From: Crossaster papposus
Taxonomy: Eukaryota > Echinodermata > Asteroidea > Velatida > Solasteridae
DNA: 64,000 bases
Direction: 5' to 3'
Assembly: GCA_037893245.1 (NCBI GenBank)
Contig: JBAIAA010000648.1
Coordinates: 1,054,001-1,118,000 of the forward strand
Each line of letters starts with the position of its first letter. The stretch's first letter is position 1. This document shows positions 43,950 through 56,085 of this stretch, piece after piece. The position numbers and the translations under genes are program-made. The notes beneath the pieces were generated by a model that saw only the letters and a program-made list of their open reading frames with translations, was not told the origin of the DNA and did no database searches.

Positions 43950-44243
43950 CTGTAATGAGAACGAAAAAATCAATTTATTATTTAATAATCAAATACGTTT
44001 CTCTATAGTGAACGGGTGACAATGTATATTCTAATTATGTTTTGACAATATATGTTAACTTGTGTTAGTCTGTCACACTAAACAAGGGAGGACATTTTGG
44101 GCTGCATGAAGATATGCTGTGGTCTTCAATTATGAAGTTAGCACTCAATTGGAAAAAGAGAAGTAGTATCGGCTGTGAACACTTTGCTCAAAATTTATAT
44201 CATTAACACAATGAAAAGCCAAAAAAACCAAAACGAATCTTAC
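43950..44243 (-). other. Intron between exon 4 and the terminal exon
   Basis: 294-bp intron with donor GTAAGATTC at 44243 and acceptor ATTACAG at 43950. Nothing else is seen in it. Confidence 0.75.
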
Positions 44244-45614
44244 CAGCTGATGCAGAAGGACCACCGCCACTGCCACCCGGAGTTGGAAATGCAGCACCAT
44301 CAGAAGAGTCACCGCCAACCGGAGTGGAAAAAGCTGCACCACCAGGAGGACCACTGCCAACCGAAGTGGGAAAAGCTGCATCATCAAGAGGGTCACTGCC
44401 AACCGAAGTGGGAAAAGCCGCATCATCAAGAGGATCACCGCCAACAGGAGTGGAAAATGCCGCACCATCAGAAGGGTCACTGCCAACCGAAGTGGGAAAA
44501 GCCGCATCATCAAGAGGATCACCGTCAACAGGAGTGGAAAATGCCGCACCATCAGAAGGGTCACTGCCAACCGAAGTGGGAAAAGCCGCACCACCAAGAG
44601 GACCACAGCCAACCGAAGTGGGAAAAGCCGCACGACCAGGAGGACCACTGCCAACTGCAGTGGGAAAAGCCGCATCACCAGGAGGACCACTGCCAACCGG
44701 AGTGGAAAAAGCCGCATCACCAGGAGGACCACTGCCAACCGGAGTGGAAAAAGCCGCATCACCAGGAGGACCACTGCCAACCGGAGTGGAAAAAGCTGCA
44801 TCATCAAGAGGGTCACTGCCAACCGAAGTGGGAAAAGCCGCATCATCAAGAGGATCACCGTCAACAGGAGTGGAAAATGCCGCACCATCAGAAGGGTCAC
44901 TGCCAACCGGAGTGGAAAAAGCCGCATCACCAGGAGGACCACTGCCAACCGGAGTGGAAAAAGCCGCATCACCAGGAGGACCACTGCCAACCGGAGTGGG
45001 AAAAGCCGCATCACCAGGAGGACCACTGCCAACCGAAGTGGGAAAAGCCGCATCATCAAGAGGATCACCGTCAACAGGAGTGGAAAATGCCGCACCATCA
45101 GAAGGGTCACTGCCAACCGAAGTGAGAAAAGCCGCACCACCAAGAGGACCACTGCCAACCGAAGTGGGAAAAGCCGCACGACCAGGAGGACCACTGCCAA
45201 CCGAAGTGGGAAAAGCCGCATCACCGGGAGGACCACTGCCAACCGGAGTGGGAAAAGCCGCACCACCAAGAGGACCACTGCCAACCGAATTGGGAAAAGC
45301 CGCACGACCAGGAGGACCACTGCCAACCGGAGTGGGAAAAGCCGCATCACCAGGAGGACTACTGCCAACCGGAGTGGAAAAAGCCGCATCACCAGGAGGA
45401 CCACTGCCAACCGGAGTGGGAAAAGCCGCATCACCAGGAGGACCACTGCCAACCGGAGTGGGAAAAGCCGCATCACCAAGAGGACCACTGTCACCCGGAG
45501 TGGGAAATGCCGCACCATCAGAAGGGTCGCTGCCAATCGGAGTGGAAAAATCCGCACCACCAGGAGGACCACTCCCAACAGCACCGGTTGCAACCAGTGA
45601 TTGCTGTTTATTGC
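44244..45614 (-). CDS. DUF7869-type gene, exon 4: about 32 copies of a 14-residue repeat
   Basis: A 1,371-bp (457-codon) stop-free exon bounded by a strong acceptor (ggtttttttctag) and donor (CTG|GTAAGA). The 42-bp unit encodes variants of GSGPPGDAAFPTPV, with subtypes such as SDPSDGAAFSTPV and GDPLDDAAFPTSV arranged in higher-order groups. It is Gly/Pro/Ala-rich, probably disordered, and could act as a linker. Length is divisible by three and the junction phase equals that of its neighbours, so gain or loss of units or of the whole exon keeps the frame. Because 42 is a multiple of three, other frames on both strands are also open (LAVVLLVMRLFPLR, HHQEDHCQPEWKKP); splice sites favour this one. 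Confidence 0.75.
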
Positions 45615-45639
45615 CTAGAAAAAAACCACCAAAATGCAT

Positions 45640-47697
45640 TATTAATTTTATGTGAAAATGTTGACTGGATAAGAGGACCACATGATAAGAGTCCTCATGA
45701 TCGGCATCTTTATGTTAAGCAGATTCGTAAATTATCCAAATTAATTCGCAGTGAAAAATCTCGCTACTATAAAGAGCAACTTACAACTTGTGATCCTAAA
45801 TCAGTTTTCAAAGTTGTGAATACGCTTCTCAACAGATCAGTCAAAGCACTCCCTTCTACTGATTCAATGAAATCTCTTAGCAATCGATTCAGCAAATTCT
45901 TCATGGAAAAAAATTGTTAAAATTCGTCAGAATATAACTTCAACGCTTGAATCAGCAGAGACTGGGCATGCTGAGCCAGACATTCTTCTGAGTAAGGATC
46001 ATACCCAGGGTCCGATTATGTCTCATTTTGTTCCCGTTGATTATGATGAGATTTTAAAGTTAGTTTCCTCCGCTCCTAGTAAATCTTGTGGACTAGATCC
46101 GCTGCCTACATGGCTCCTGAAGAAGAACCTGAGTATTTTCATCCCAGCTATGGTTTCCATTATAAATTCATCTTTGACGACTGGCAGTTTTCCTTCAGCT
46201 CTTAAGGATGCTATTGTTACACCACTTTTGAAAAAGCCTACGCTTGATCACGACACTCTCAAGAACTATAGACCTGTGTCTAACACTGCCTTTCTGTCTA
46301 AAGTAATCGAAAAAGCTGCTCTTCGTCATGTTTCCAAGCATTTGGAGGATAATAATCTGCATCAGCCATTCCAGTCAGCATACAAATCCAATAACAGCAC
46401 TGAGACGGCCTTGTTGAGAGTCAAGAGTGATATAATGCACGCTCTTGATAATCGGCAGGCTGTTCTCTTGGTGTTGTTGGATTTGTCTGCTGCCTTTGAT
46501 ACAATTGATCATTCTATACTTTTTAACAGAATGTCAAATATATTTGGTATTACTAGAAGTGTTCGCGACTGGTTTCATTCGTTCCTCACTGGCCGGACTT
46601 GCAAAGTAAAAATCGCGAATGAATACTCAGAGCCTCAACCACTTGATTTTGGCTTGCCACAGGGCTCTGTCATCGGTCCACAGTCCTTTTCATTCTATAC
46701 GCATCCACTCGCCGACATCATTAAGCGCCATACCAATGTAAAATTTCATTTCTACGCTGACGACACCCAGGTGTATATTACCTGTGATCCTAGAGACCCA
46801 AATGATGTGAAACATGCTTTGTCGACATTGACCACTTGTATTCTTGAAATCAAAACATGGATGACGCATAATATGCTGCAATTAAATGACACTAAAACTG
46901 AATTCTTTGTTGCCGTCACTCCAAGATTATCACATACGTTGCAGGACATCTCTCTCAAGATTGGTAATATTGTCATCAGGTCATCCACCTCCGTCAGAAA
47001 TCTTGGTGTAGAATTTAACCAAAATATGAACATGTCCACCCATGTGACTTCGATTTGTCGTTCACTAAACTTCCATATCCGCAATTTATCTCAAATTAGA
47101 ATGTTTATTGACCAGACTACTTGCCATCACGCCGTTCGTGCTCTTGTTACATCGAGTTTGGATTATGCTAACTCTCTCCTTCATGGTATAAATGTTTCTG
47201 ATATCAAACGTCTTCAGCGTCTCCAAAATCGTGCAGCCAAACTTGTTTTCCAGGCTAAAAAGTATGATCTTGCGTCGCCATTTCTCAAACAACTCCATTG
47301 GTTGCCTGTCCACTCGCGTATTGTGTTTAAGATTTTAACTGTTGTATACAAATGTTTCACCAACCAGGCACCAACGTATCTTTGAGACCTCATCATTCCC
47401 TATCAATCGAAGAAATCCGGACTTCGCTCAGGCGATGATGATAGACTAGTTACGGTACCTAAAACCAACACTCTGTCTGGTGACAAGGGTTTTTACGCTG
47501 CTGGTCCTAAGCTATGGAATAACTTGCCTCAGCGCATCCGTCACGCCACATCATTAACAAAGTTCAAGAAAGATCTTAAGTATTTTCTATTTTAATTGGT
47601 TTAGTTTTTGTTCCTTGTATTTTGTTAAGCGCTCTGATACCAGTTTCTTCTGTGTTTGAGCGCTATATAAATGCTCACATTATTATTATGCAAAACG
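45640..47697 (+). mobile_element. 5'-truncated CR1-like LINE in an intron
   Basis: The segment begins within the region before the RT and ends in a CR1/L2-style tail (gagcgctatataaatgctca followed by ATT repeats). It is antisense to the surrounding gene, in the intron between exons 3 and 4. The exact 5' border and target duplication could not be fixed. Confidence 0.85.
45650..47596 (+). pseudogene. LINE reverse transcriptase, disabled
   Basis: The upstream part (LSKLIRSEKSRYYKEQL) is in a different frame from the main RT because of a one-base change in an A-run near 45910. The main frame (46018-47385) has RT motifs PLLKKP, LLDLSAAFDTIDH, LPQGSVIGP and catalytic FYADDTQVYI. A TGA at 47383-47385 interrupts the frame, which otherwise continues to KLWNNLPQRIRHA and a stop near 47596, the usual C-terminus of CR1-like ORF2. 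The endonuclease is missing by 5' truncation. Two lesions plus truncation make it inactive. Confidence 0.9.
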
Positions 47698-47793
47698 TAT
47701 GAACAAGTCACGCCTTGCAAAGAATAAGGGTAAACAAAATAAAAACATATTTGTTATACATTTTGTATAATTTTGTATTGCTCAGTAATATAC

Positions 47794-47844
47794 TAAGTGG
47801 AATGTCATCTCCATCACTGTCGCTGTCGCTGTCTTCCATAGTTC
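47794..47844 (-). CDS. DUF7869-type gene, acidic micro-exon 3
   Basis: 51 bp between acceptor ttctgttacag and donor A|GTATATT. It encodes MEDSDSDSDGDDIPL with split codons at both ends. Joined to exon 4 the split codon is Ser, giving a DDIPLS motif that recalls short acidic DDIPL-type motifs in related DUF7869 proteins. The phase matches exons 2 and 4. The donor is not consensus beyond GT, so the 3' edge is less sure. Confidence 0.6.
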
Positions 47845-48447
47845 CTGTAACAGAAATAAGAAACAATGTAAAGTTCACACAAAACTTAACGTTTCTTATA
47901 TGTATTTACCCCTAGTGAAATATAAGATTTAAAGGTAATATTAAACAACAAACCACCAAATATTATTATGAAATACAAGACGGTAAATGGAGAATATCCT
48001 TCTACAAAATAATGACAGCTGTGTACAGCTGATATATTTTTTGAAAAACTGCTTTTCTCTTTTCAAATGTTGCCCTAAATTTACCAAAATAGTCCACATT
48101 TTGTTTGCATTCAGTTTCATATTGAACGGGTGTATGCAGTTACTCTGCAATTAAATTGATCTTCCTTATAATGAAGTAGGTTTTAGGGAATAAGAATACA
48201 AGAACAAAGTTCATTGTTTTCTTAATTCCCATAATTCTATGAATGCAACATTTTAAACTGGTCAGTTTAACAACAGTTGCTGTAAAATACTAACTCACTA
48301 ATAAACCTAGGGCCTACAGCAAAAAAAAATGTACATGTATACCACCTTTAATTCATTGATGGAAAATAAGATAAATTTTGTTGTAATTTAGTTGTATGTT
48401 AGGCTATACTTTAGACAAAGTTAGGGCACAATACATATTTTGCTTAC

Positions 48448-48615
48448 CAGCAGAGTCCTCTATGTCAACGACTCTGCCCCTCCACCAGACCTTGCCCCAC
48501 CTCATTCTGACCACCTGTCCCTCTTTGAGTGGTGGTTTGAACTTCAGGTGGTCAGAAAGAACAACATTTTTTGTCCCATCTAACCACCTGACTAGCACAT
48601 CCATTCTCGGGAAGC
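48448..48615 (-). CDS. DUF7869-type gene, exon 2: small beta-barrel/Tudor-like segment
   Basis: 168 bp bounded by acceptor gttttatgacag and donor GCTG|GTAAGCA. It encodes MDVLVRWLDGTKNVV, LKFKPPLKEGQVVRM and WGKVWWRGRVVDIEDSA, a pattern of alternating hydrophobics with conserved Trp like Tudor or related SH3-like folds that read histone tails or methylated arginine. The likely start is the ATG at 48604-48602; an alternative ATG just before the acceptor would need an unspliced transcript. The function is inferred from pattern only. Confidence 0.65.
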
Positions 48616-49051
48616 CTGTCATAAAACAAACAAGTGGAGAATATATTTAGTAAATGCCAACATTAAAAAAAGAAAATCTACAGTAGTAATAAGGGTAGTA
48701 CCTTTCCTTTGTTTACTAATTACTTGCTTTTGAATGTGAAAACAATTACATACGGGGTTATGCCTAGGCTAGGCTTAATCTCACAAAATAAAAAAAGAGA
48801 AATCGTTACGACAGCGGTATAATGTAATGTATTGTTATAACCAGCCCACGCAAAACTCCACAATCCCCGGCTTATACCCTTACGCCATGTACGCCAACGT
48901 TATCCACACATCAAGCTTTTATTTAGGCTATATTTATTTATTTATGCCATGCCTAGGCCAAGCTTATGCAGTGATTTATATAACAGCATATAGAACTACT
49001 TCAGCACAACAGATATAGACTTTTAGATAATTACATTATAGGCTTACTTAC

Positions 49052-49230
49052 GCAATAAAAACCACAAGCAGACAGGAAGAGGTGGGGATGTCGGCCGGGA
49101 CAGCGCCGAGTCGAGTGTGCATGTGATGTACGAGTCGACTGCTTTCTAGCTTTATGTCCGGATCCCCGTACACACGTACACAGAGTTATACGTGGGACAA
49201 ATGCATTGCAACGTCTAGAAACCAGACGCA
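49052..49230 (-). other. Probable 5' non-coding exon of the DUF7869-type gene
   Basis: On the minus strand a GC-rich stretch ends in the consensus donor TTGC|GTAAGTAAG at 49052/49051, 436 bp before the exon 2 acceptor. No TATA box is evident, and the 5' limit is arbitrary. It is the best first-exon candidate because exon 2 holds the first good ATG. Confidence 0.45.
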
Positions 49231-49453
49231 CGTCCTTGCAAATAATTATTTGCCTGTTATTTTTTTAGAAATTGCTTTTAAGTGAAAGATGTATTTTTTT
49301 TGTATTTATGGATTTTGTTTATAGGTGTAAATATTTTATTTAATATTGTTATCCATCATTTTTCAATAACAAGGAAAAGGAGGCATTTATACAATTATAT
49401 ATTCTTGAAACCAGTACTTGCGTCACTTTGTGGGACCAACGTATCAGGTTTCT

Positions 49454-49671
49454 GTGGTCGCACGAAGTGACCTATATGAATGTGTCACTTCGTGAAAAAC
49501 AATATCTCATTTTTGTGGGTAGTGTCTTTTGAAAAAAACCACAATTAAGCCCCAAAAAATACATTTTCAGGAAAAAAAATCTGATATTTCGAAAGATCTT
49601 AATATAAGGAATTAAATGATAAAAAAAATAAAAATCAACCAAAATATGAGATAGGTCACTTCGTGTGACCA
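49454..49671. mobile_element. 218-bp MITE, relative of 21548-21924
   Basis: Ends gtggtcgcacgaagtgacct and (reverse complement of the right) ctggtcacacgaagtgacct match those of the MITE at 21548. An extra partial end (gtcactttgtgggaccaac) lies just outside at about 49423-49441, as it does internally in the other copy. No ORF. Confidence 0.7.
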
Positions 49672-52555
49672 GCGACTAATTTACGAAGTTTTGCGTGCAC
49701 GGAGGAGTGCCCTGCAGAATAGTAATGTTCTTGTTGGCAGTAGTGTTGGGCCAACATGGTGACTGTTTGGGGTTATTTTGAAAGAACAAACAAAATAAAA
49801 AAATAGAATCGTAAAGTGTCTGTTTTAAAATGACATATTTCACGTGAATTATAATGCATACACGTACCTGTAGTTATATAACTTTGCTTTATGCTCACGT
49901 TTTGTATGTGGTATTTGTTTTCGATAGTCAGAGTGCCACATGTTCTGGAGCAGGGGTTCTGACACGCAAATTGCCTTTGAGTTTATTATAGCAACGCATG
50001 TTTGGTCGGGGTGTTAGATCGTTTGGGCTTTTGAGGTCAGTACACTTTTAATGAGGCATTTATGTGCTTTTTGCGCGGCATTATTTTTGTGAGCCTGCTT
50101 TCAGAATAGACGACATTTTGAGTGCTCCTAATTGTTTTAGGTAACTAAAAAAGAACCACACATTTTGAAGATAGGTAACTAAATCATATTGTCACCAAAC
50201 CGGCACAGTATTCTGCACAACTTTGTTTAGTAAAAAAAAGGTATTTTCTACAGACCATAAAATCAGACACAACAGTCATAGTTCTGTCCTTGTTTAAAAA
50301 ATAATATAACAATAAAATAAAATAAAAATTAATTGTTGATGATAACTTCAAAAGTCTCTCTAACCAATAAGACGATACTAGTATTTTTAGCCCGTTTGTT
50401 GCAAACAATCGTCGTTAAAAAAAACTAAAAAAAAAAAACAACAACAACCGTATTAAAATTGAAGCTTTTGGTATTATTAGAGTCCAAGAACACTGCCGGT
50501 TATGTCAGCATGTATTCACTTGCTAAGTGCCTCCTTCTACTACAGATGCATTTCAATCATAAATGTAAAATTGAACCCATGTGTAAAATATGAATGTATA
50601 TAATAATGCGATGCAACCGTTTTCAAATGTTTAGGAGGAAGCCAATTCAATCGCTATTTAAGCAGAAACTTATTCAAGCCTTGCTTATAGGGGTTTAACC
50701 CGGGAGAAACAGCCAAGGGGCATGGTTTGTTTCAGGTCATTCCGCACAATATTATTGTGACCTAAGACACGGAAAAGCCGGCATGCGTAATCGCCATGGT
50801 CCGTCCCAGGACAGTGTATATCCCGTATTTTGCATAGTAAAAGGGACCAGGCCCGCTCTGGGCAAACCTCATACGTTCCAATTACAAAGAAGTTCTCCAT
50901 TAAAGTAAAGTATATGGAATCCGCGAAAATTGTACTTTTAAAAGGGGTCCCGATCGTCTCGGGGTACCCGGATCAGTATAGGATATGAACGCATGTAGCG
51001 TGTGAGCAGCCTATAGCAATATTTAGTCTCAGTACCGGAATTGCTAGCCTTATTATGGATCTTCGATAGAAGATAACAATTATTGTGTGCAATTAACTTC
51101 TTCGCGGACCAAGGCTGATTTGATTATTTGATCGTTTGAGAGTTTGGCCACTGTTGTTTGGTCACCGCTGTTATTACCCCGATAGTGTATGGCTGTCGTT
51201 GCCTTGCTTTTTATTTCAAATCTCGTTTCGGTCGGATATGATATACCGTTATCTCACTATACGAGAGTGGTTATCAAGTTCAACTTCTGAGGTCAAAGGC
51301 CATTTGTGGTCAAGTTTTAAAATAGGCCGGAGTTTAAAACTTGTTTTCATTTGAAAACTTGGAGTCCAGATTTCAATCAAATGTGGCATGTATGTGTTGT
51401 AACCTTGGTAATCGTGTCAAATGTGATGTGTTGAGGTCAAAAGTAATTTAAGGTCAGTGGTAACAAAGATTTAAATTGTAACAATGGTCTTATTTGGGTT
51501 TTATCGCAGTCACCTGGGTAATACTGTATATAAATATGGTTAACTAAGGGTGACAAAGACGGTTATGGAAGGAATACCAGAAACAAAAGAGACAAAGCAG
51601 AAGACGGAGGGGTAAACTTAGAACACAACATGGTATTGCATGGCAACAGTGGGCACGGGCTAGAGAGAGATGAACAATTAGTGAAGAGGCTTTTCTCTCG
51701 CTGTAGAGCGAAATATAAATAATGGGAGTTTGCATGTGAGGGTGGTTTTAATAGTTGCAAGTACGGTTCTTTTGGCTTAATTGAAAAGCGATCCATGTGC
51801 GTTGTCGGAGAACCCCTTGGCAAGTGTTTCATATCTCCGGTCAGACCTACAGACTCCAAGCAAATAGTCTGAGTATGTCCAGCAACACTCTAACCAGCAC
51901 GGGTTTAAACAACTGTAATTGTTTTGCACCATTAGATCCTTCCCCAGGAAAAGGTTTTTCACCTTGCAATATGTTAAACGCGGAGGGTTTTGTTGTGTAC
52001 CATGATCTGAAATTCTCCTCTTCGGTTTGGGGGCTAAAGAGTGAGTTACGGCTCGTAGATGTTGGTAGCGTTATTGGTTTTCAAAATATCAGTTTGTCGA
52101 TCGCGCCTTATTAGCGCGGCGTATCAGATTTAATCATGATTGTCCATAGTGCAGAGCTCTAATGCATTATTGTTGCCAGCATTCGTGTTTTAGGATGGGC
52201 CTAAAAAAAGGGCCTTGACATTCAAAAAAACCGGGGAGTGGACCCTCAAATGAGTGTTAGCGCCTCGAGCAGCGTGTGTCTGTAACTTAGGCGGATGGCA
52301 GCCTCGCAGCACGTTTCTTAGTGATGGCAGGCTTATGAGTACAGTCATTTGAACGCATTTACGCGTGGAAATGATGGGCATTGCTGTTTAGCATCAGGTT
52401 CATCAGTCGGAGGACAGCCACTCCCAGTTACACGTTCGTGGCACTTTCTGGTGGCGCGTATAATGCAAGAAGGTGTGACCGGCTTCTGTCTGTCGAGTTG
52501 TACTAAAATGCACAATTTTACTCTAGATTAGCGTGGTTAAGATCAAGAGACGGGC
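49672..52555. other. 2.9 kb without a recognised gene
   Basis: Short ORFs lack motif, splice context or codon character. No tandem repeats or inverted repeats were noted by eye. Confidence 0.5.
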
Positions 52556-53620
52556 CTCTGCATAAGAGAGAACAGTGGATGGGCCCTGTGTGTTAAATTT
52601 TAATCTAACATGGTTAAGATAATAAGTTTTGTAGTGGACGGGCCCTGCGTTTTGGATTTTAATCTAATGTAGTTAAGATCAGAGGTTGAGATATAGTTAT
52701 AAGTTACGCAGCGGACGGGGCCTGTGGGTTGAATTCAAATCTAACATTGTTAAGATCAGACGATAAGAGAGAATATAAGTTACGCAGTGGACAGGCCCTG
52801 TGTGTTGAATTTAAATCTAGCAATGGTTAAGATCAAAGGATGAGAGGGAATATAACTAACGCAGTGAATGGGCCATGCGTGTTGGGATTTAAATTTAACA
52901 TTGTTAAGATTAGAGAATAAGAGGAAATAGAAGTTGCGCAGTGGATGGGCCATGCGTGTTGAATTTAAATCTAACATTGTTAAGATTAAGGGATAAGAGA
53001 GAATAGAAGTTATGCAGTGGATTGGCCCTGTGTGTTAACTTTAAATCTGACAATGTTAAGATCATAGGATAAAATGGAATATAAGTTCCGCAGTGAACGA
53101 GCCCGGTGTGTTGAATTTAAATCTAGATCATAGGATAAGAGAGAATAATATTCCGCAATGGACAGGCCTTGCGTGTTGAATTTAAATCTTACATGGATAA
53201 TATCAGAGGATAAGAGAAAATAAAAGTTCCGCGTGTACGGGCCCTGCGTGTTAAATTTGAATGTAACTGATTAAGATCAGAAGACGGGCCTCTGCATGAG
53301 AGACAAAAGAAGTTCAGCAGTGGATAGGCACTGCGTGTTAAATTTGAATTTAACTGATTAAAATCAGAGGATGGGCCTCTGCATGAGAGACAAAAGAAGT
53401 TCCGCAGTGGATAGGCCCTGCGTGTTAAATTTGAATGTAGCTGATTAAGTTCAAAGGACGGGCCTCTGCATGAGAGACAAAAGAAGTTCCGCAGTGGTCA
53501 GGCCATGCGTGTTAGATATGAATCTAACGGTTTACGATTAGAGGACGGGCCTCTGCACACACAAAAATAGTAGAACAAAGTTCCGCAGTGGACGGGCCCT
53601 GCGTTTTGACTTTGAACTTT
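52556..53620. repeat. Degenerate tandem repeat, period about 62-90 bp, about 14 copies
   Basis: Units share gcagtgga(c/t)gggccctgcgtgtt, ttaaatttgaatctaac and ttaagatcagagga. Later units (from about 53270) gain cgggcctctgcatgagagac and are longer. No coding role is evident. Confidence 0.88.
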
Positions 53621-55121
53621 AAAATCAGAGGTCCAGTTTCTGAAAGAGCGAAGAAGAGAAAAAAATGGATTAAAGGATATTACCTAAAGTGTTTAAATTG
53701 TATTTGTTTGTACCAGCATGGCGTCCTTAATAACATAAACAACTTTTGGCCAATCCTTGTCTATTTTTCATTTTTTTAAATGTTTTTTGTCATCTTTATT
53801 CCACTTCTTAGAAGTCTCATTTTGGGATCGAAACTTTTGCCTAAAGACCTCAAAAGAATTATAAAAAGATATAGTGACCTAGAGACCTAGTTGCCATAAT
53901 AACCAGTTTGGCCTAAATTGTACACGATTTTTACTTTACTTTATTTTGCTTTCAGTTTCTTAAATGACGTTTAATTATTGATCGAAGTCACATTTGTTTT
54001 CACATATCCTAACAACCAATTCGATGGTGAAAAGCTGTGTTGTTGTTTCCACGGTCGCCACTGAACCTGGCGAAAATTGCGTGTCAGCAGGTCAGCAACC
54101 GATGCAGCCGTTCTGCAAAAATGCTCGTTTCCAAGGTATAGATGAATCCAATAAAACATACATGGACATTGTAGGGGCCTGTATCTCTAGAGTAAATTAA
54201 CGTCACATGGTCTTTCTGAAAATGAAACAACCTTTTCTTTGTATTGTTATCTGTGTGTGTGTGAAAAAGTGCCTGAGTAAAGTGGTAATGGCAATGATAA
54301 CAATCAAATAGATAATAACTATAAACGGTTACGGTAGGCATTGACCCACATGGTGAAATTTGAAGAAACGCGGCGCTTTATGTATGCAACTCGGCGACGA
54401 GATAAGTCCCTTACGCAGCATTTTTTTGTTCTGCGCATATTTGTGACTTGTGAAGCTCATTTGCAAAATTAAATTATCAAATAAATAAGAAGCGTTTAAG
54501 GTATGGGGCGGTCTGGTAGGTTTATTCAGTACGCATTTCCCAGTTCCGCGCTATTTTGCTTCTCGTGCTCGTTTGGCGTCTGCAAGTCTATTGAGATGTT
54601 CCCGAAAGCGAGGGCGGAGTTCTAAGCCCTCGCGACGACACGAAACCCCAAAATAATATGCCCGTCATCGACGCTCCTTGGCACCGTTGAGCATGGAAAA
54701 TGTACACGTATATTTAAGATATCTTGACGGTCGCAATTGCGCCGGATGGTTCGAACTGTCGCTCAATAGGTAGTATTCCTCGCCCTAGTAACTCTCGGCA
54801 TTTGATGCCTCGTTATGTAGGGCTATCCGCCCTCTGGCCAACCACAGTATCAAACTACAACGCGCTACTCGCATATGTCGGATATTCTAACTCGGGAGCT
54901 GGTCCTTCAGATTCGAAATTCGCACTCCATAGCTCCTGCCTCCGCCGATTTGGTTAGCATCGATAGTCCGAATGGCTACGCCCGTCGACGAGGGACGACT
55001 TTCAAATATAAGTTGTTTTCATTGCACGTATTTCCACCGCGTCTGTCGAAAAATACGTTAGCATTTACGGCAAAGCGCCATCCGATAGGCTTGGAGTTCC
55101 CCGCTTTACTGGAGGGTTGAT
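53621..55121. other. No gene seen
   Basis: Mixed-composition sequence. GC content rises after about 54550, but no splice-flanked ORF or known domain was identified. Confidence 0.5.
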
Positions 55122-55350
55122 GGCGTTGTGCGTGTTGCGTTGTGCGTGTTGCGTTGTGCGTGTGGCGTTGTGCGTGTGGAGTTGTGCGTGTGGCTTTGTG
55201 CGTGTGGCTTTGTGCGTGTGGGGTTGTGCGGGGGGCGTTGTGCGTGTGGCGTTGTGCGTGTGGCGTTGTGCGGGTGACGCGATGGGGGTAACGCGGTACG
55301 GGTGACGCCTTGCGGGTGACGCGGTGCGGGTGACGCGGTACAGGTGAGGT
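55122..55350. repeat. 14-bp GT/GC minisatellite
   Basis: Units of the type gttgcgttgtgcgt drift into gggtgacgcggtgcg and then gtgaggtatgg. Long His/Thr/Ala/Arg frames on the opposite strand are by-products. Confidence 0.9.
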
Positions 55351-56081
55351 ATGGGTGAGGTATGGGTGGTATTTGGGGCAAGATATTGTGGGAATGGGTG
55401 AGGCTTCGTAGTCCTGATTCGGAGCGTAGAATCTCTCCCATATCTAAACCTAGTATAGATTCTGGAACCCGAACAAAGCAGCAGTACAAATAGGGTACTA
55501 TTATTATTATTATGTTTTGTTATTAGGTGTTTGTGTAGCAAAAATGCATTTATACAATTGTTGCTAATTTGTGCTGAAATCTCGTCACATGATGTACATG
55601 CGGTACAGGGGTCTGCACAAAGAGACTAGGAAAGCGCTAGAATTAATGGGTGGTATTGCCTTTGAAACCATATTTTGCATATGTGATGAGTTATTTATGC
55701 ATATTGAATGACCAATGACCATTGACATACATACTAGATATTCAAACTTTTTTGATGTTTTGCTATGTGCCAAAAATGCACAGATTCCGTAATTCTTTTT
55801 TAAAATGTATTGCACAGAAACTATATCCGGACAGGCGGACACGGGTACCACTTAATGCCGCATTATGCCTATTCAGCAGTGGGGGCATTAAAATGTTGCT
55901 TGTATGGTAAAATGGCAAGTTGTTAGCACACCTTGTTATCAATGAGGTAAAGAACGAGTAAATATAAACTGTTTACGAAGTAACTTTAAACACTGGCAAA
56001 AACAAATAAATGAAGAGATTGCTTGTTTGGTATAACCATTTAGGAACTAACTTCTACAACTCTGGTTAAGAATGCTTTTTG
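55351..56081. other. No gene seen
   Basis: Contains a short ATT run near 55498-55512; otherwise featureless. Confidence 0.5.
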
Positions 56082-56085
56082 GTAC

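Noticed and set aside
44175-45655. Plus-strand frames of 316 and 443 codons over the 42-bp repeat
   Set aside because: The repeat is open in several frames. Good splice sites with matching phase exist only for the minus strand frame.
55065-55541. His/Thr/Ala-rich frames of 127-158 codons
   Set aside because: By-product of the 14-bp minisatellite; no gene context.
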